From NCBI GenBank assembly GCA_020634455.1, contig JACKBQ010000001.1:1736001-1800000 (forward strand): a stretch of 64,000 nucleotides of DNA, written 5' to 3'. This stretch comes from Ardenticatenaceae bacterium. GTDB taxonomy: Bacteria; Chloroflexota; Anaerolineae; Promineifilales; Promineifilaceae. Under the pieces are notes generated by a model. That model did not search any database, was not told the origin of the DNA, and worked only from the letters and a program-made list of their open reading frames with translations. Both the position numbers and the translations under genes were made by a program. This document shows positions 16,516 to 25,113 of the stretch, piece by piece. Each line of letters begins with the position of its first letter. Position 1 is the first letter of the stretch.

Positions 16516-17761
16516 TCCCTAATGCTTGTTCCAGATCGGCCAGTATATCGGCCGTTTCTTCGATGCCAATGGCAAATCTAACCAAATTATCCTTCATCCC
16601 AATTGTGCGCCGTTCCTCTGTGGACAGTTCAAAATAGGACATAATGGCCGGCTGCTCGATGAGGCTCTCCACCCCACCCAGGCTGGCCGCGATGTACGGG
16701 ATTTTCAGGGCGTCCACCACGCGGGCGGCGGCGTTAAGCGCCGTCTCGCCAGCGGGCACGGCCACTTCAAAGCTGACCACGCCGCCAAAGCCGCCCATCT
16801 GCTGGCGGGCAATGGCGTGGTCGGGATGAGACGGCAGGCCGGGATACCAAACTCGGTCAATGGCGGGATGGCTCTCTAAAAATTCGGCCACCGCCTGGGC
16901 AGAACGATTTTGCTGCTGCACCCGCAGCGCCAGCGTCTTCAGGCCGCGCTCCAGCAGGTAGGCCGCGTGCGGATCGAGGACGCCGCCCAGCATGCCCTGG
17001 CTTTGCCGCAGGGCGTGGATCAGCCCCGCTTCGCCGACGGCCACGCCCGCCATCACGTCGTTGTGGCCGCTGAAATATTTGGTGCCGCTGTGGATGACGA
17101 GATCGATGCCGTAGGCTAACGGCCGTTGGTTCACGGGCGTGGCAAAGGTGGCGTCGATCATCGTTTTGATGCGCTTGTGCTGCCTGGCGATGGCTACAAT
17201 CTTCTCCAAATCGGCCACGCGCAGGTACGGATTGGTGGGGCTTTCGGTGAGGATGATGCGGGTATTGGGCTGGATGGCGGCAGCGAGTGCGTCGTAATCG
17301 CCCATCGGCACTTCACTGCTTTCGATGCCCAACCGCTTGAGGAAGGTTTGGCAAAATTGGCGCGTTTTGCGGTAGCTGTCGTCGGTGAAGATGACGTGGC
17401 TGCCGGTGGGCAGCATAGAGAGGAGGATGTTGGTAACGGCCGTCATCCCCGTAGGAAACAGCAGGGCATCGTAATTGCCGGGCAAATCGCCCGCTTCCAG
17501 CGCCGCCAGCCGCTGCTCCACCGCGCGCACGGTGGGGTTGCCGTAGCGGGCATACTCCACCCGCCCGCCCGTGCCGCCCCACAGCTTGCCTTCCTGGTAG
17601 GCGATGAGATCGGCCGTGTTGGCAAAGGTGTAGGTGGCCGTTTGCCAGATGGGGGTGGTGAGGGCGTGGTTGGGTTTGGGTTGACGCAAGGGAAGATGAC
17701 CGTGAACGGCCGTTGTCCCATTCGGTAAGTTTTCTGTCTGTAACTCGCTTAATTTTTCCAT
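16496..17761 (-). CDS. Cystathionine gamma-synthase-type PLP enzyme (Cys/Met metabolism family)
   Basis: A 421-residue PLP enzyme of the Cys/Met metabolism family. YARYGNPT (about 70-77) and the PLP lysine, Lys228 in VIHSGTKYFSGHNDV, are diagnostic; IDATFATPVNQRPL is the cofactor-binding Asp region. With aspartokinase downstream and a SAM-I riboswitch upstream it most likely makes cystathionine (or homocysteine) from an activated homoserine; gamma-lyase activity cannot be excluded. GGAGG lies 7 bases before ATG 17761 (4 before ATG 17764). A longer frame to 17863 would run through the terminator hairpin and is not used. The last residues (LQVGK) and stop are contributed by a palindromic repeat. 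Confidence 0.9.
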   Translation of the reverse strand: MEKLSELQTENLPNGTTAVHGHLPLRQPKPNHALTTPIWQTATYTFANTADLIAYQEGKLWGGTGGRVEYARYGNPTVRAVEQRLAALEAGDLPGNYDALLFPTGMTAVTNILLSMLPTGSHVIFTDDSYRKTRQFCQTFLKRLGIESSEVPMGDYDALAAAIQPNTRIILTESPTNPYLRVADLEKIVAIARQHKRIKTMIDATFATPVNQRPLAYGIDLVIHSGTKYFSGHNDVMAGVAVGEAGLIHALRQSQGMLGGVLDPHAAYLLERGLKTLALRVQQQNRSAQAVAEFLESHPAIDRVWYPGLPSHPDHAIARQQMGGFGGVVSFEVAVPAGETALNAAARVVDALKIPYIAASLGGVESLIEQPAIMSYFELSTEERRTIGMKDNLVRFAIGIEETADILADLEQALGSLQVGK

Positions 17762-17774
17762 CATTCTTCCTCCA

Positions 17775-17796
17775 AACCCTCTGTGTTCTCTGTGGC
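17775..17796. repeat. CTCTGTG..CTCTGTGGC half repeat
   Basis: A single arm of the GCCACAGAG family, lying between the riboswitch terminator and the start codon of the cystathionine gamma-synthase-type gene. Confidence 0.5.
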
Positions 17797-17801
17797 AAAA
17801 T

Positions 17802-17837
17802 AAAAAAAGCCCCTCCTGGAAGTTACAGAAGGGGCTT
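17802..17837 (-). terminator. Riboswitch-controlled intrinsic terminator
   Basis: On the minus strand AAGCCCC (17837-17831) pairs with GGGGCTT (17813-17807), with extra inner pairing, followed by seven Ts. The AAG of the stem also belongs to the 3' strand of riboswitch P1 (GATAAG, 17840-17835), which fits the usual S-box switching arrangement. Confidence 0.9.
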
Positions 17838-18036
17838 ATCAAATCAATGTCGCCACAACTCATCTTCCAGAAGATTTATTCTTCTGCCGGAATTAGCACC
17901 TGTCCCATTTTTAGTAATCCGTAATCGGTTATCAGTTATCGGTTTTGTTTTTACCGATTACGGATCACCGTCCACCGATCACGGGGGATGGTTGCTGAGG
18001 CTTCATCGGGCCGTTCCCTCCACCTCTCTAGATAAG
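17835..18036 (-). ncRNA. SAM-I (S-box) riboswitch with an enlarged P3 arm
   Basis: On the minus strand the S-box consensus is clear. CTTATCTAGAGAGGTGGAGG begins at 18036, followed by GGCCCGATGAAGCCTCAGCAACC. The second conserved block, GGTGCTAATTCC, follows, and then a P4 hairpin CAGAAGA..TCTTCTG. P1 closes with GATAAG (17840-17835). SAM binding would favour the terminator at 17802-17837 and shut off the downstream cystathionine gamma-synthase-type and aspartokinase genes. The aptamer is about 200 nt instead of the usual 100-120 because the P3 region between GCAACC and GGTGC contains a CGGTTATC / CCGATTACGG palindromic repeat (about 17911-17985). Confidence 0.95.
17911..17985. repeat. GTAATCGGTTATC / CCGATTACGG palindromic repeat inside the riboswitch
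   Basis: CCGTAATCGGTTATCAGTTA and TACCGATTACGGATCACCG are complementary in blocks. The style matches the other intergenic palindromes of this window, but here the repeat forms arm P3 of a SAM-I riboswitch. Confidence 0.75.
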
Positions 18037-18203
18037 AATTTTTGGCACAAGCAACTGCCTGCACCAAAGTTTATTTAATTGTGAGCAAGATCGTAGCAAA
18101 AGGTAAGTGGGTTGTCAAAAAAATGGCGGGAGCCGCACAATGCCTGCCAATCCTGGCAAATTGGCAAGTGGCTCACGGGCGATCCCATTGCCGGGGAAGT
18201 TTG

Positions 18204-21200
18204 CTATAAAAATTTATTCAAACGCTGCATAAACGTATCCAACCGATATGGCTTTTGCAAAAAACCAACCAATGGCGGGGAGGCAAAGCCCCGTATCGCG
18301 TCTGACTCGCTGTAGCCAGACGAAAGCATGATACGCACATTTGAATCGAACGCTTCTAGCTCCAAGAATGTTTCATGTCCACTTTTTCCAGGCATGGACA
18401 AATCCAGCAGCACCAAATCAATTTGTTCATGATGCTTCTGGTAAAGTGCGATGCCTTCATCTCCATTGGCCGCGGCAAGGACATTGATACCTTCCATTTC
18501 TAAGATATCGGCAACTGCTTCGCGCACAGCTCTTTCATCATCAATAACCAGTACCAAACCTTCTTTATGTTTTTCCATTTCTATCAGCTCCTCTAGCGGA
18601 ATTTCAATAGGTTTATCTACGATGGGGAAGAGCAATTCAAATCGCGTCCCTTGGTCAGCTTCGCTTGCCACATGCAATCCGCCATGATGGCTGCGGACAA
18701 TACCCAAAACTGCGGCTAACCCCAAGCCCCGCCCGGTAAATTTGGTGGTAAAAAAGGGGTCGAATATTTTGGTTAGCGTTTCTTCTGCCATACCTGTACC
18801 GCTATCTTGCACATACAAATGCACATAGAGGCCCTCAGGTAATGGCTGGTCTGTAAAGCGCCAAAAGTGGCTGTCTTGCAGGGTGAGTGTGGCAACGGCC
18901 GTTCCTACGCAAATCACCCCGGCTTGTTCACCAATTGCTTCCGCTGCGTTAATGATGAGATTCATCAACACCTGCTGAAGTTGGGTCGTATCCCCTTCTA
19001 GGTTGGGCAACTCTGTAGCCAGCTTCAATTTTAGCTGCACCTGTTTGGGCAAAGCCACTTTTAGCAAATCCAGGCTTTTTTGAATGAGCGCGTTCAGGTT
19101 AATCGGCTGAATGGTAAATTGACCACCGCCTGAATAGGCCAGAAGCTGGCGCGTGAGGTTGGCGGCTTGCTCGGCAGCTTCAACAGCTTTGGCAACGTGG
19201 CCAAAGGCGGCATCTTCTGGTTGCAAGAAGGATTGTGCCAGTGAGGTTTGTCCCAGCATGGCGACTAGCAAATTGTTAAAATCGTGGGCAATGCCGCCAG
19301 CTAAGATGCCCAGGCTCTCTATTTTTTGGGCGCGGTGCATCGCCCGCATGGTCTGTTTGCGCTCGGTAATATCGCGGGCGGTTGTGACAAAAGAGACGAT
19401 CTCCCCGGAAGGCCCCAAAACGGGGCTGGTTAAAAATTCAATTTCCACATCACCATCGGGCATGGGATAAATAAATTCACGCACGGTAAGTTGGCCTGTC
19501 TCTAAAACGGCCGCTCTGTCCTGGTCGCTTAGCTGGCCAAAAGCGGAGGGTAAATTCAGCTCCTGCCAGGTTTTGCCCACCACATCACGAACCGACACCT
19601 GTAAATAATTTAAGATGGCGTTACTGATGAACTGGAAACGGCCGTTTAAATCGAACACCAAAAAATTATCCGGCGTTGCGGCCAAAATTGCTTCCAACAA
19701 GCGCGTCTGTTGGGTTAATTCAGCCGACAACGCACGCTGCCGTTCTTCGGCTTGTTTGCGCTCAATTGCCCTGGCAATCTGCTCTGAGACAAACAGTAAG
19801 AACTGCTGATCCCGCTCAGAATAAGCTGTCGTTTCTTTGTAACTTTGCACGGCCATGGCCCCAACGGCCGTTTCATGGGTGCGCAAGGGAACGCCAAGCC
19901 ATACCTCTGGCATCGTGCCCCGCACATTCAATACCCCTTCAGCAATTCGGGCTTCAATTTGCTGCCGAGTTAAAAGCTGAGAACAATTTTCATGCACTAC
20001 CAGCTCTGCCAGCCCGGTTCCAGCCTGATACCGCCCCGTAAGCGTATCGAACTGATCAACAAAATAAGGAACCTCAATTGTGTCTGTCGCTTCATCGTAG
20101 AGGGCAATGTAGAAGTTCTCCACATCTAGCTGCAACGCCAGGATTTGGTGGATAGACCGGTACAACTCATCTAAAGAAACGCTGGTACTGGCAACATCGG
20201 CAATACGGTACACTGTTTTTTGCAGCTGTTCAGACTGAATACGTTCCGTAATATCGCTAAGGACGCCTTCAAGAAACAGCAACTCCCCTTGTGAATCATA
20301 GGCGCCACTACCAACATCTTCTACCCAGCGCCAAATGCCAGACCGATGTCGTACGCGGTAAACAAAGCAATACTTATCAGCTGGCGTTAAGTCCAGGCCA
20401 TCCAACAACATACCTGAATCTGCATGATCATCAGGATGAATAAGGTCTGCTAGCGTCACTTCTCGACGAATCAACTGTTCTCTGGAATAGCCAGTTAACG
20501 TCTCAATTTTCTCGTTTATGTAAATTAGAGGATAGTTTTGTTCATTTTTGACCAGGTAAATTACCCCCGGAACGTTTTCGGCCAAGACGCGAAACTGCTC
20601 TTCGCGTTGGCGCACCACCTGAAACAAGCGGGCATTCTCTAACGCGATAGATAGATGCGTAGCAAAAGCGCCAATCGCTGGCACATCTCTCTGAGTCAGT
20701 TTTGCCCCAGCCAGATACAAAACACCAATTATTTTAGATTCAGCAAATAGCGGGGCTATTATGGCCGGGATATGAATGAAAGGCTTGATCAATGGAGCAA
20801 TCAATCGAAAAATCTTTGGGGGGATTACCTCCTGCATTTTTTCCGTGTTGTCGGCCAAAAAGACGATACTCCCATTGGTCAGCACCAACGATTCTGCGGC
20901 AACGTCGTCTATTGAATAAGAAAATTGCAGGGCGTTGACCCGTGCTGCTTTTTCGGCCCGCTTCATGAACCGCATTAGCTTCTCGGAAAAAACGGTAAAA
21001 ACAACGTGTAAGCGCGTACGACTTTCGTCTAGCAAATTAATGCTGCCATGGAGACCCAGTTTGGTAAGCTGCTCGCTAAACACCTGGTAAACGGCCGTTT
21101 CCGACTGCGCGGCCTGCTGTAAAGCCACCGAGGCAGCATGGAGACCCTGCCAAAAATCACCGCCTTCTGGATTATTTGCTAATGACGCGACTTGAAATTC

Positions 21201-21206
21201 AATCAT
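18204..21206 (-). CDS. Hybrid sensor histidine kinase (GAF-PAS-GAF-PAS-HisKA-HATPase-receiver)
   Basis: A 1000-residue cytosolic hybrid kinase without evident membrane segments. In order: a GAF-like domain (about 15-200), a PAS/PAC domain (FRVLAENVPGVIYLVKNEQN, about 210-335), a second GAF (about 350-510), a PAS (about 520-625), then HisKA with phospho-acceptor His641 in GGIAHDFNNLL. An HATPase_c domain (DSGTGMAEE and GRGLGLAAVLG) and a C-terminal receiver with Asp935 in LLDLSMPGKSG follow. It probably senses an intracellular ligand and passes phosphate to an unlinked partner. ATG 21206 is used; a TTG at 21326 would add 40 residues and neither has a clear ribosome binding site. It diverges from the SET-domain gene. 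Confidence 0.9.
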   Translation of the reverse strand: MIEFQVASLANNPEGGDFWQGLHAASVALQQAAQSETAVYQVFSEQLTKLGLHGSINLLDESRTRLHVVFTVFSEKLMRFMKRAEKAARVNALQFSYSIDDVAAESLVLTNGSIVFLADNTEKMQEVIPPKIFRLIAPLIKPFIHIPAIIAPLFAESKIIGVLYLAGAKLTQRDVPAIGAFATHLSIALENARLFQVVRQREEQFRVLAENVPGVIYLVKNEQNYPLIYINEKIETLTGYSREQLIRREVTLADLIHPDDHADSGMLLDGLDLTPADKYCFVYRVRHRSGIWRWVEDVGSGAYDSQGELLFLEGVLSDITERIQSEQLQKTVYRIADVASTSVSLDELYRSIHQILALQLDVENFYIALYDEATDTIEVPYFVDQFDTLTGRYQAGTGLAELVVHENCSQLLTRQQIEARIAEGVLNVRGTMPEVWLGVPLRTHETAVGAMAVQSYKETTAYSERDQQFLLFVSEQIARAIERKQAEERQRALSAELTQQTRLLEAILAATPDNFLVFDLNGRFQFISNAILNYLQVSVRDVVGKTWQELNLPSAFGQLSDQDRAAVLETGQLTVREFIYPMPDGDVEIEFLTSPVLGPSGEIVSFVTTARDITERKQTMRAMHRAQKIESLGILAGGIAHDFNNLLVAMLGQTSLAQSFLQPEDAAFGHVAKAVEAAEQAANLTRQLLAYSGGGQFTIQPINLNALIQKSLDLLKVALPKQVQLKLKLATELPNLEGDTTQLQQVLMNLIINAAEAIGEQAGVICVGTAVATLTLQDSHFWRFTDQPLPEGLYVHLYVQDSGTGMAEETLTKIFDPFFTTKFTGRGLGLAAVLGIVRSHHGGLHVASEADQGTRFELLFPIVDKPIEIPLEELIEMEKHKEGLVLVIDDERAVREAVADILEMEGINVLAAANGDEGIALYQKHHEQIDLVLLDLSMPGKSGHETFLELEAFDSNVRIMLSSGYSESDAIRGFASPPLVGFLQKPYRLDTFMQRLNKFL

Positions 21207-21522
21207 ATTTGTTTCGAATCGTTCTACGCAGCTTTTTGTGTAATCTGAGGCCCAGACTTCACCAACTATCCCGTGTACGACAACACATGCTAGTTTATCA
21301 CAAAGCAATGAAGAAAAATCTGGCAACTCTCAATGCTTTGACGCTCCAGTACAAAGTTGGTGTGAACAAAAGCGGTATCAGCTACCGTCAAAAAGCAAGC
21401 AAAAATAAGTGACCCAAATTATTGTTTTCAACTCAAATTCGTGTACTATTTTGCGCAAAATATTATTCATTTGCAGAACGGCCGTTTCCCCCAAAAACCC
21501 TCTGCAAATAGCGCACTTGTTT
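21207..21522. other. Gap between divergent kinase and SET-domain genes
   Basis: AT-rich, about 315 bases, with no supported gene. A plus-strand open frame (21176-21412) has no ribosome binding site and an unusual composition, so I leave it out. A complete intrinsic terminator (21523-21555) follows, which suggests a short transcript starts somewhere here. Confidence 0.4.
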
Positions 21523-21555
21523 AGTCCGGCACCTGATGTTGCCGGACTCTTTTTG
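21523..21555 (+). terminator. Intrinsic terminator upstream of the SET-domain gene
   Basis: AGTCCGGC (21523-21530) and GCCGGACT (21541-21548) form a stem followed by CTTTTT on the plus strand. No upstream plus-strand gene exists for it to end, because the neighbouring gene diverges. It is therefore a candidate attenuator of the SET gene or the end of a small RNA. Confidence 0.75.
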
Positions 21556-21611
21556 TAAGGAAGGTGTGGGTGGAAACGGCCGTTACCAAGAAAGGAAAAG
21601 TGAACTAGAAA

Positions 21612-22157
21612 ATGGAAAAACGAACCACAAGCTTTGTTTCGTCTAAACTGGAAGTGCGCAGCAATCCAGCCAAGGGCAACTATGGGCTTTTTGCCCGTGA
21701 TGCAATTGCAGAGGGAGAACTCGTGATTTGCTGGGCTGGCTACGTAGCCACCACCGAAGAGTTTGAACAACTTTCTGCTTTTGAACGCGAACACAGCGTG
21801 CAAATTGAAGAAGACCTGTACCAGGTGCCGTATGGGCAAGCGCACGATCCGGGCGATTATGTCAACCATTCTTGCGATCCAAACCTCGGCCTGAGTAGCT
21901 CGATTTCATTAATCGCCCTACGCGATATCCGGCCAGATGAAGAAGTGTGCTTCGATTACGCCATGACCGACAGTACCCCGTACGATGAATTTACCTGCGG
22001 TTGCGGCACCGACCTGTGCCGGGGTATTGTCACCGGCAGCGACTGGCAGTTGCCAACCCTGCAACAACGGTACGACGGCTTCTTTTCACCTTACCTGCAA
22101 CGCCGCATCAACCGGCACAAGAAAGACAAAGAAGTTAATGAAGTAGTTTTTCTCTGA
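21612..22157 (+). CDS. SET-domain protein (putative protein lysine methyltransferase)
   Basis: A 181-residue protein that is almost only a SET domain, the SAM-dependent lysine methyltransferase fold common in eukaryotes and rarer in bacteria. Motifs: KGNYGLFARDAIAEGELV (about 17-34), the catalytic-core signature DYVNHSCDPNLGL (about 82-94), and EVCFDYAMTDS (about 115-125). A post-SET cysteine cluster, FTCGCGTDLCRG (about 133-144), probably binds zinc together with the Cys of NHSC. Substrate unknown; ribosomal or DNA-binding proteins are possible. GAAAAGTGAACTAGAAA precedes the ATG, so the ribosome binding site is weak. It is flanked by its own upstream and downstream terminators and is probably a single-gene unit. 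Confidence 0.92.
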   Translation: MEKRTTSFVSSKLEVRSNPAKGNYGLFARDAIAEGELVICWAGYVATTEEFEQLSAFEREHSVQIEEDLYQVPYGQAHDPGDYVNHSCDPNLGLSSSISLIALRDIRPDEEVCFDYAMTDSTPYDEFTCGCGTDLCRGIVTGSDWQLPTLQQRYDGFFSPYLQRRINRHKKDKEVNEVVFL

Positions 22158-22190
22158 CTGGCAAATCCCACAAGGGAATTTTTTCCAGCT

Positions 22191-22246
22191 AAAGGTGACG
22201 TTCAGCCTCGGTTTTCTCAAAATTAAAGGTGAACGTCACCTTTTTT
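22191..22246 (+). terminator. Terminator after the SET-domain gene
   Basis: AAAGGTGACGTTCA (22191-22204) and TGAACGTCACCTTT (22230-22243) form a 14-bp stem, followed by a run of Ts. Confidence 0.9.
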
Positions 22247-22281
22247 GTTGTGCGGGCACGATTCACATATAATGCGCCGCT

Positions 22282-23394
22282 ATGAATTTTGAGTTTAAGT
22301 TTGAGCTAACGGCCGTTGATCCCCACACCCAGGCACGCAACGGCCGTTTCCATACTCCACACGGCCCCATCGAGACGCCCGTTTTTGCCCCCGTCGGCAC
22401 CCAGGCAACCGTAAAAGCGATACGGCCGTCTGACCTGCATGACCTCAACGCCAGCCTCATCCTCAGCAACACCTACCACCTCTACCTGCGCCCCGGCGAC
22501 GACCTGGTGAAGGAGATGGGCGGTTTACATAACTTCATGCAGTGGGACGGCCCCATCCTCACCGATAGCGGCGGCTTCCAGGTATTTAGCCTCAGCGACA
22601 CGCGCAAAATTGATGCCGACGGCGTCACCTTCCAAAGCCACCACGATGGCTCGCGCCACCGGTTTACGCCCGAAAGCAGCATCGCCATCCAGGAAAATTT
22701 GGGGGCCGACATCATCATGGCTTTTGATGAGTGCCCGCCGCCCAACGATTATAATTATGTCAAGCAATCGCTCACCCGCACCCACCCCTGGCTGGAGCGC
22801 AGCCTGGCGGCCAAAACGCGGGGCGATCAGGCGCTGTTTGGCATTGTGCAGGGTGGCATTTTTACCGATTTGCGGGAAGAAAGCGGCCGTTTCGTCACCA
22901 ATCTCGATTTGCCGGGGTACGCCATCGGCGGATTGGCTGTGGGCGAAACAAAACCACAAATGCACGCCGTCCTTGAGGTGCTGCATCCCATCCTGCCCCA
23001 AAACAAACCGCGCTACCTTATGGGCGTGGGCGCACCGGAAGATTTGGTCAACGGCGTCATGCGCGGCGTGGATATTTTTGACTGCGTGCTGCCTACCCGG
23101 CTGGCGCGGCACGGCTCCGCCTTTGTGCTGGGCGGGCGAATCAACCTGCGCAACGCCCAATTCAGCCGCGATCCACAGCCAATCGCCACTGATTGCACCT
23201 GCTACACCTGCAAAAACTTTAGCCGTGCCTACCTGCGCCATCTGGTCAAAGCCAATGAAATTTTGGGCCACATGTTGCTTTCCACGCACAATCTGCACTT
23301 TCTCATCAACCTCATGCAGCAAATGCGAGAGGCAATCCGACAGGGGACGCTGGCACAATTTGGGGCGGATTTTTTGCAACATTACAGAAATTAG
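22282..23394 (+). CDS. tgt: tRNA-guanine transglycosylase (queuine tRNA-ribosyltransferase)
   Basis: Exchanges guanine-34 in tRNA-Asp/Asn/His/Tyr for preQ1, a step of queuosine synthesis. At 370 residues it is typical length. Motifs: SNTYHLYLRPG (about 62-72), TDSGGFQVFSL with Asp95, the substrate-binding GIVQGGIF, YAIGGLAVGE, and the nucleophile region VDIFDCVLPTR. The zinc site is in CTCYTCKNFSRAYLRHL, with three cysteines and the final His. Its start codon follows a short gap after the SET-gene terminator. It may form a unit with the uppP gene, although a palindromic repeat separates them. Confidence 0.97.
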   Translation: MNFEFKFELTAVDPHTQARNGRFHTPHGPIETPVFAPVGTQATVKAIRPSDLHDLNASLILSNTYHLYLRPGDDLVKEMGGLHNFMQWDGPILTDSGGFQVFSLSDTRKIDADGVTFQSHHDGSRHRFTPESSIAIQENLGADIIMAFDECPPPNDYNYVKQSLTRTHPWLERSLAAKTRGDQALFGIVQGGIFTDLREESGRFVTNLDLPGYAIGGLAVGETKPQMHAVLEVLHPILPQNKPRYLMGVGAPEDLVNGVMRGVDIFDCVLPTRLARHGSAFVLGGRINLRNAQFSRDPQPIATDCTCYTCKNFSRAYLRHLVKANEILGHMLLSTHNLHFLINLMQQMREAIRQGTLAQFGADFLQHYRN

Positions 23395-23400
23395 AAAGAG

Positions 23401-23456
23401 CAATTGGTATTCGGCAATTACAAAATTACTCAATTACCAATTACAAAATTACACAC
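23401..23456. repeat. AATTACAAAATTACTCAATTACC-type repeat
   Basis: A run of ATTACC/AATTAC words with partial internal complementarity, related to the palindrome at 30046-30112. In-frame upstream extension of UppP would translate this repeat, so the later start is preferred. Confidence 0.5.
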
Positions 23457-23475
23457 CAACAAGGTTCTGAATTTT

Positions 23476-24291
23476 ATGTCAATTATCGAGGCAATTATCA
23501 TTGGGATTATTCAAGGCGCAACTGAGTTTCTACCTATTTCCAGCTCTGGCCATCTGGTGCTGCTGCCGGAAATTTTCCACATGACCAACCCGGACCTGAC
23601 GCTGATTGGGCTGGTGCACACAGGCACGTTGCTGGCAGTATTCATCTACTTTCGGCAGGATTTGTGGAACATAATAACGGCCGTTCTCCACGACCTGTTC
23701 ATCAAACGGCAACCATTGGCCAGTGCGGACGCTCGGCTAGGCTGGCTCATTGTGGCTGGCTCTGTGCCCGTGGGCATTGTGGGGCTGCTTTTTGCCAGTT
23801 ATTTTGAAGAGGTGTTTAGCAGCCCACGCGTGACGGCTGGACTGCTGTTGGTAACGGCCGTTCTCCTCGTTCTGGGCGAGCGTATGCTGTCTGGCAAAAA
23901 AGAGTTGGCCCAAATGAGCTTTCTGGATGCCATCGTGGTGGGCTTGTTCCAGATGATGGCTCTCTTCCCTGGGGTGTCGCGCAGTGGCAGCACCATTGTG
24001 GGCGGCTTATCTCGCGGGCTGGATCGGTCAACGGCCGCTCGCTTCAGCTTCCTGTTGGGCATCCCAGCCATCCTGGGCGCAGGTCTGGAATCTATATTGC
24101 AGCTTTTTACCTCCCAACCTGAGTTTTCGACGGGAGTTTACATTTTTGCCTTTGTGGCAGCGGCCGTTTCAGGCTACGCTTGCATTCATTTGCTGCTTAC
24201 CTGGGTGAAAAACCACACGCTGTACGGCTTTGCCATCTACGTCACCTTGCTCAGCCTTGGTTACCTGACCTACTCATTTATTGCTGGCTAA
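23476..24291 (+). CDS. uppP: Undecaprenyl-diphosphatase
   Basis: Integral membrane phosphatase that regenerates the lipid carrier for peptidoglycan and other envelope glycans and confers bacitracin tolerance. The 271-residue protein has the two family signatures: QGATEFLPISSSGHL (about 12-26) and FPGVSRSGSTI (about 165-175). About seven to eight hydrophobic segments are present. The start at ATG 23476 gives the standard MSIIEAIIIGIIQG N-terminus. An ATG-like start at 23404 would add a peptide encoded by a palindromic repeat. A lipoprotein gene starts 3 bases after its stop, so the two are co-transcribed. Confidence 0.96.
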   Translation: MSIIEAIIIGIIQGATEFLPISSSGHLVLLPEIFHMTNPDLTLIGLVHTGTLLAVFIYFRQDLWNIITAVLHDLFIKRQPLASADARLGWLIVAGSVPVGIVGLLFASYFEEVFSSPRVTAGLLLVTAVLLVLGERMLSGKKELAQMSFLDAIVVGLFQMMALFPGVSRSGSTIVGGLSRGLDRSTAARFSFLLGIPAILGAGLESILQLFTSQPEFSTGVYIFAFVAAAVSGYACIHLLLTWVKNHTLYGFAIYVTLLSLGYLTYSFIAG

Positions 24292-24294
24292 CAG

Positions 24295-25113
24295 ATGAAA
24301 CATCTGCTCTGGCTGTGGCTGCTGTTGGCCCTGGCGGCTTGCAGCGCCCAGCCTGCTCCCCCACCGGCGCTGCCTGTCGCGCCTGCTCCCACCTTGCTAC
24401 AAATTGGGATCGTCAGCAGCGCCGCCCCGCTTATCCCGCTCATCGAAGCCACTTACGTGCAGCAAAACCCGCAGGTTTCGCTGCAATTTGTTCAGGCCAA
24501 CAGCGCCGCCCTGCTGGCTGATTTAGATAGCGGCCTGCTGGATGCGGTGCTGCTGCACACCATCCCAGCAGGCGACAGGCGCTATTTCAATCCGGTGGCG
24601 CTGGATGGCCTGGTGTTTATCGTGCATCCAGAAAATCCAATTGCCAATCTCACAATTGCCGAAGTTCAGGCGATTTTTAACGGCCGTATCACCAACTGGC
24701 AGTCGCTCGGCGGGGCAAATTTGCCGATTGTGCTGCTGAGCCGGGAGCAAGGCAGCGGACTGCGCACCTTGCTGCGCCAGCACATCATGGCCGAGCAGCG
24801 GATCGATCCCAACGCCCTGCTGCAAACCGGGGATGAAGCGATGGGTACGGCCGTTGCCAACACCCCCGCCGCCATCGGCTACAGCAGCATGAGCAGCGCC
24901 AGCCAAAATACAGGCGTAAAAATGGTGACGGTAGACGGCCGTTCCGCCACCCCACGCACCACCGCCGACCAGACCTACCCGCTTACCACCCCGCTTTACT
25001 TCCTCGCCGCCACCGAAGACGAACCAACTGGCGAACTGCGCGCTTTTTTGGCCTGGCTGCAATCAGATGAGGGGCAAGCGGTGGTTGGGGTGGTGTACGG
25101 CCGTGTGCGCTAA
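24295..25113 (+). CDS. PstS-like substrate-binding lipoprotein
   Basis: A 272-residue secreted lipoprotein with a signal peptide and lipobox LAAC (Cys16), a Pro/Ala-rich linker, then a PBP-like type 2 fold. The segment LTIAEVQAIFNGRITNWQSLGG (about 119-140) and LLSREQGSGLRTLLRQ are characteristic of the phosphate-binding PstS/PBP-like family. It is shorter than classical PstS and no Pst permease or ATPase genes are present, so it may be a phosphate sensor or binding protein rather than a transporter part. Its start lies 3 bases after uppP, hinting at a link between pyrophosphate/phosphate release and this protein, though this is inference. Confidence 0.85.
   Translation: MKHLLWLWLLLALAACSAQPAPPPALPVAPAPTLLQIGIVSSAAPLIPLIEATYVQQNPQVSLQFVQANSAALLADLDSGLLDAVLLHTIPAGDRRYFNPVALDGLVFIVHPENPIANLTIAEVQAIFNGRITNWQSLGGANLPIVLLSREQGSGLRTLLRQHIMAEQRIDPNALLQTGDEAMGTAVANTPAAIGYSSMSSASQNTGVKMVTVDGRSATPRTTADQTYPLTTPLYFLAATEDEPTGELRAFLAWLQSDEGQAVVGVVYGRVR

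Noticed and set aside
17762..17863. Upstream start of the cystathionine gamma-synthase-type gene at 17863
   Set aside because: It would translate through the riboswitch terminator hairpin, and the GGAGG lies before ATG 17761.
21378..21869. 163-residue minus-strand frame across the SET-domain 5' region
   Set aside because: It overlaps the SET gene and its terminator and has no homology features.
22525..23433. 302-residue open frame antisense to tgt
   Set aside because: Shadow of a strongly conserved gene, with no motifs.
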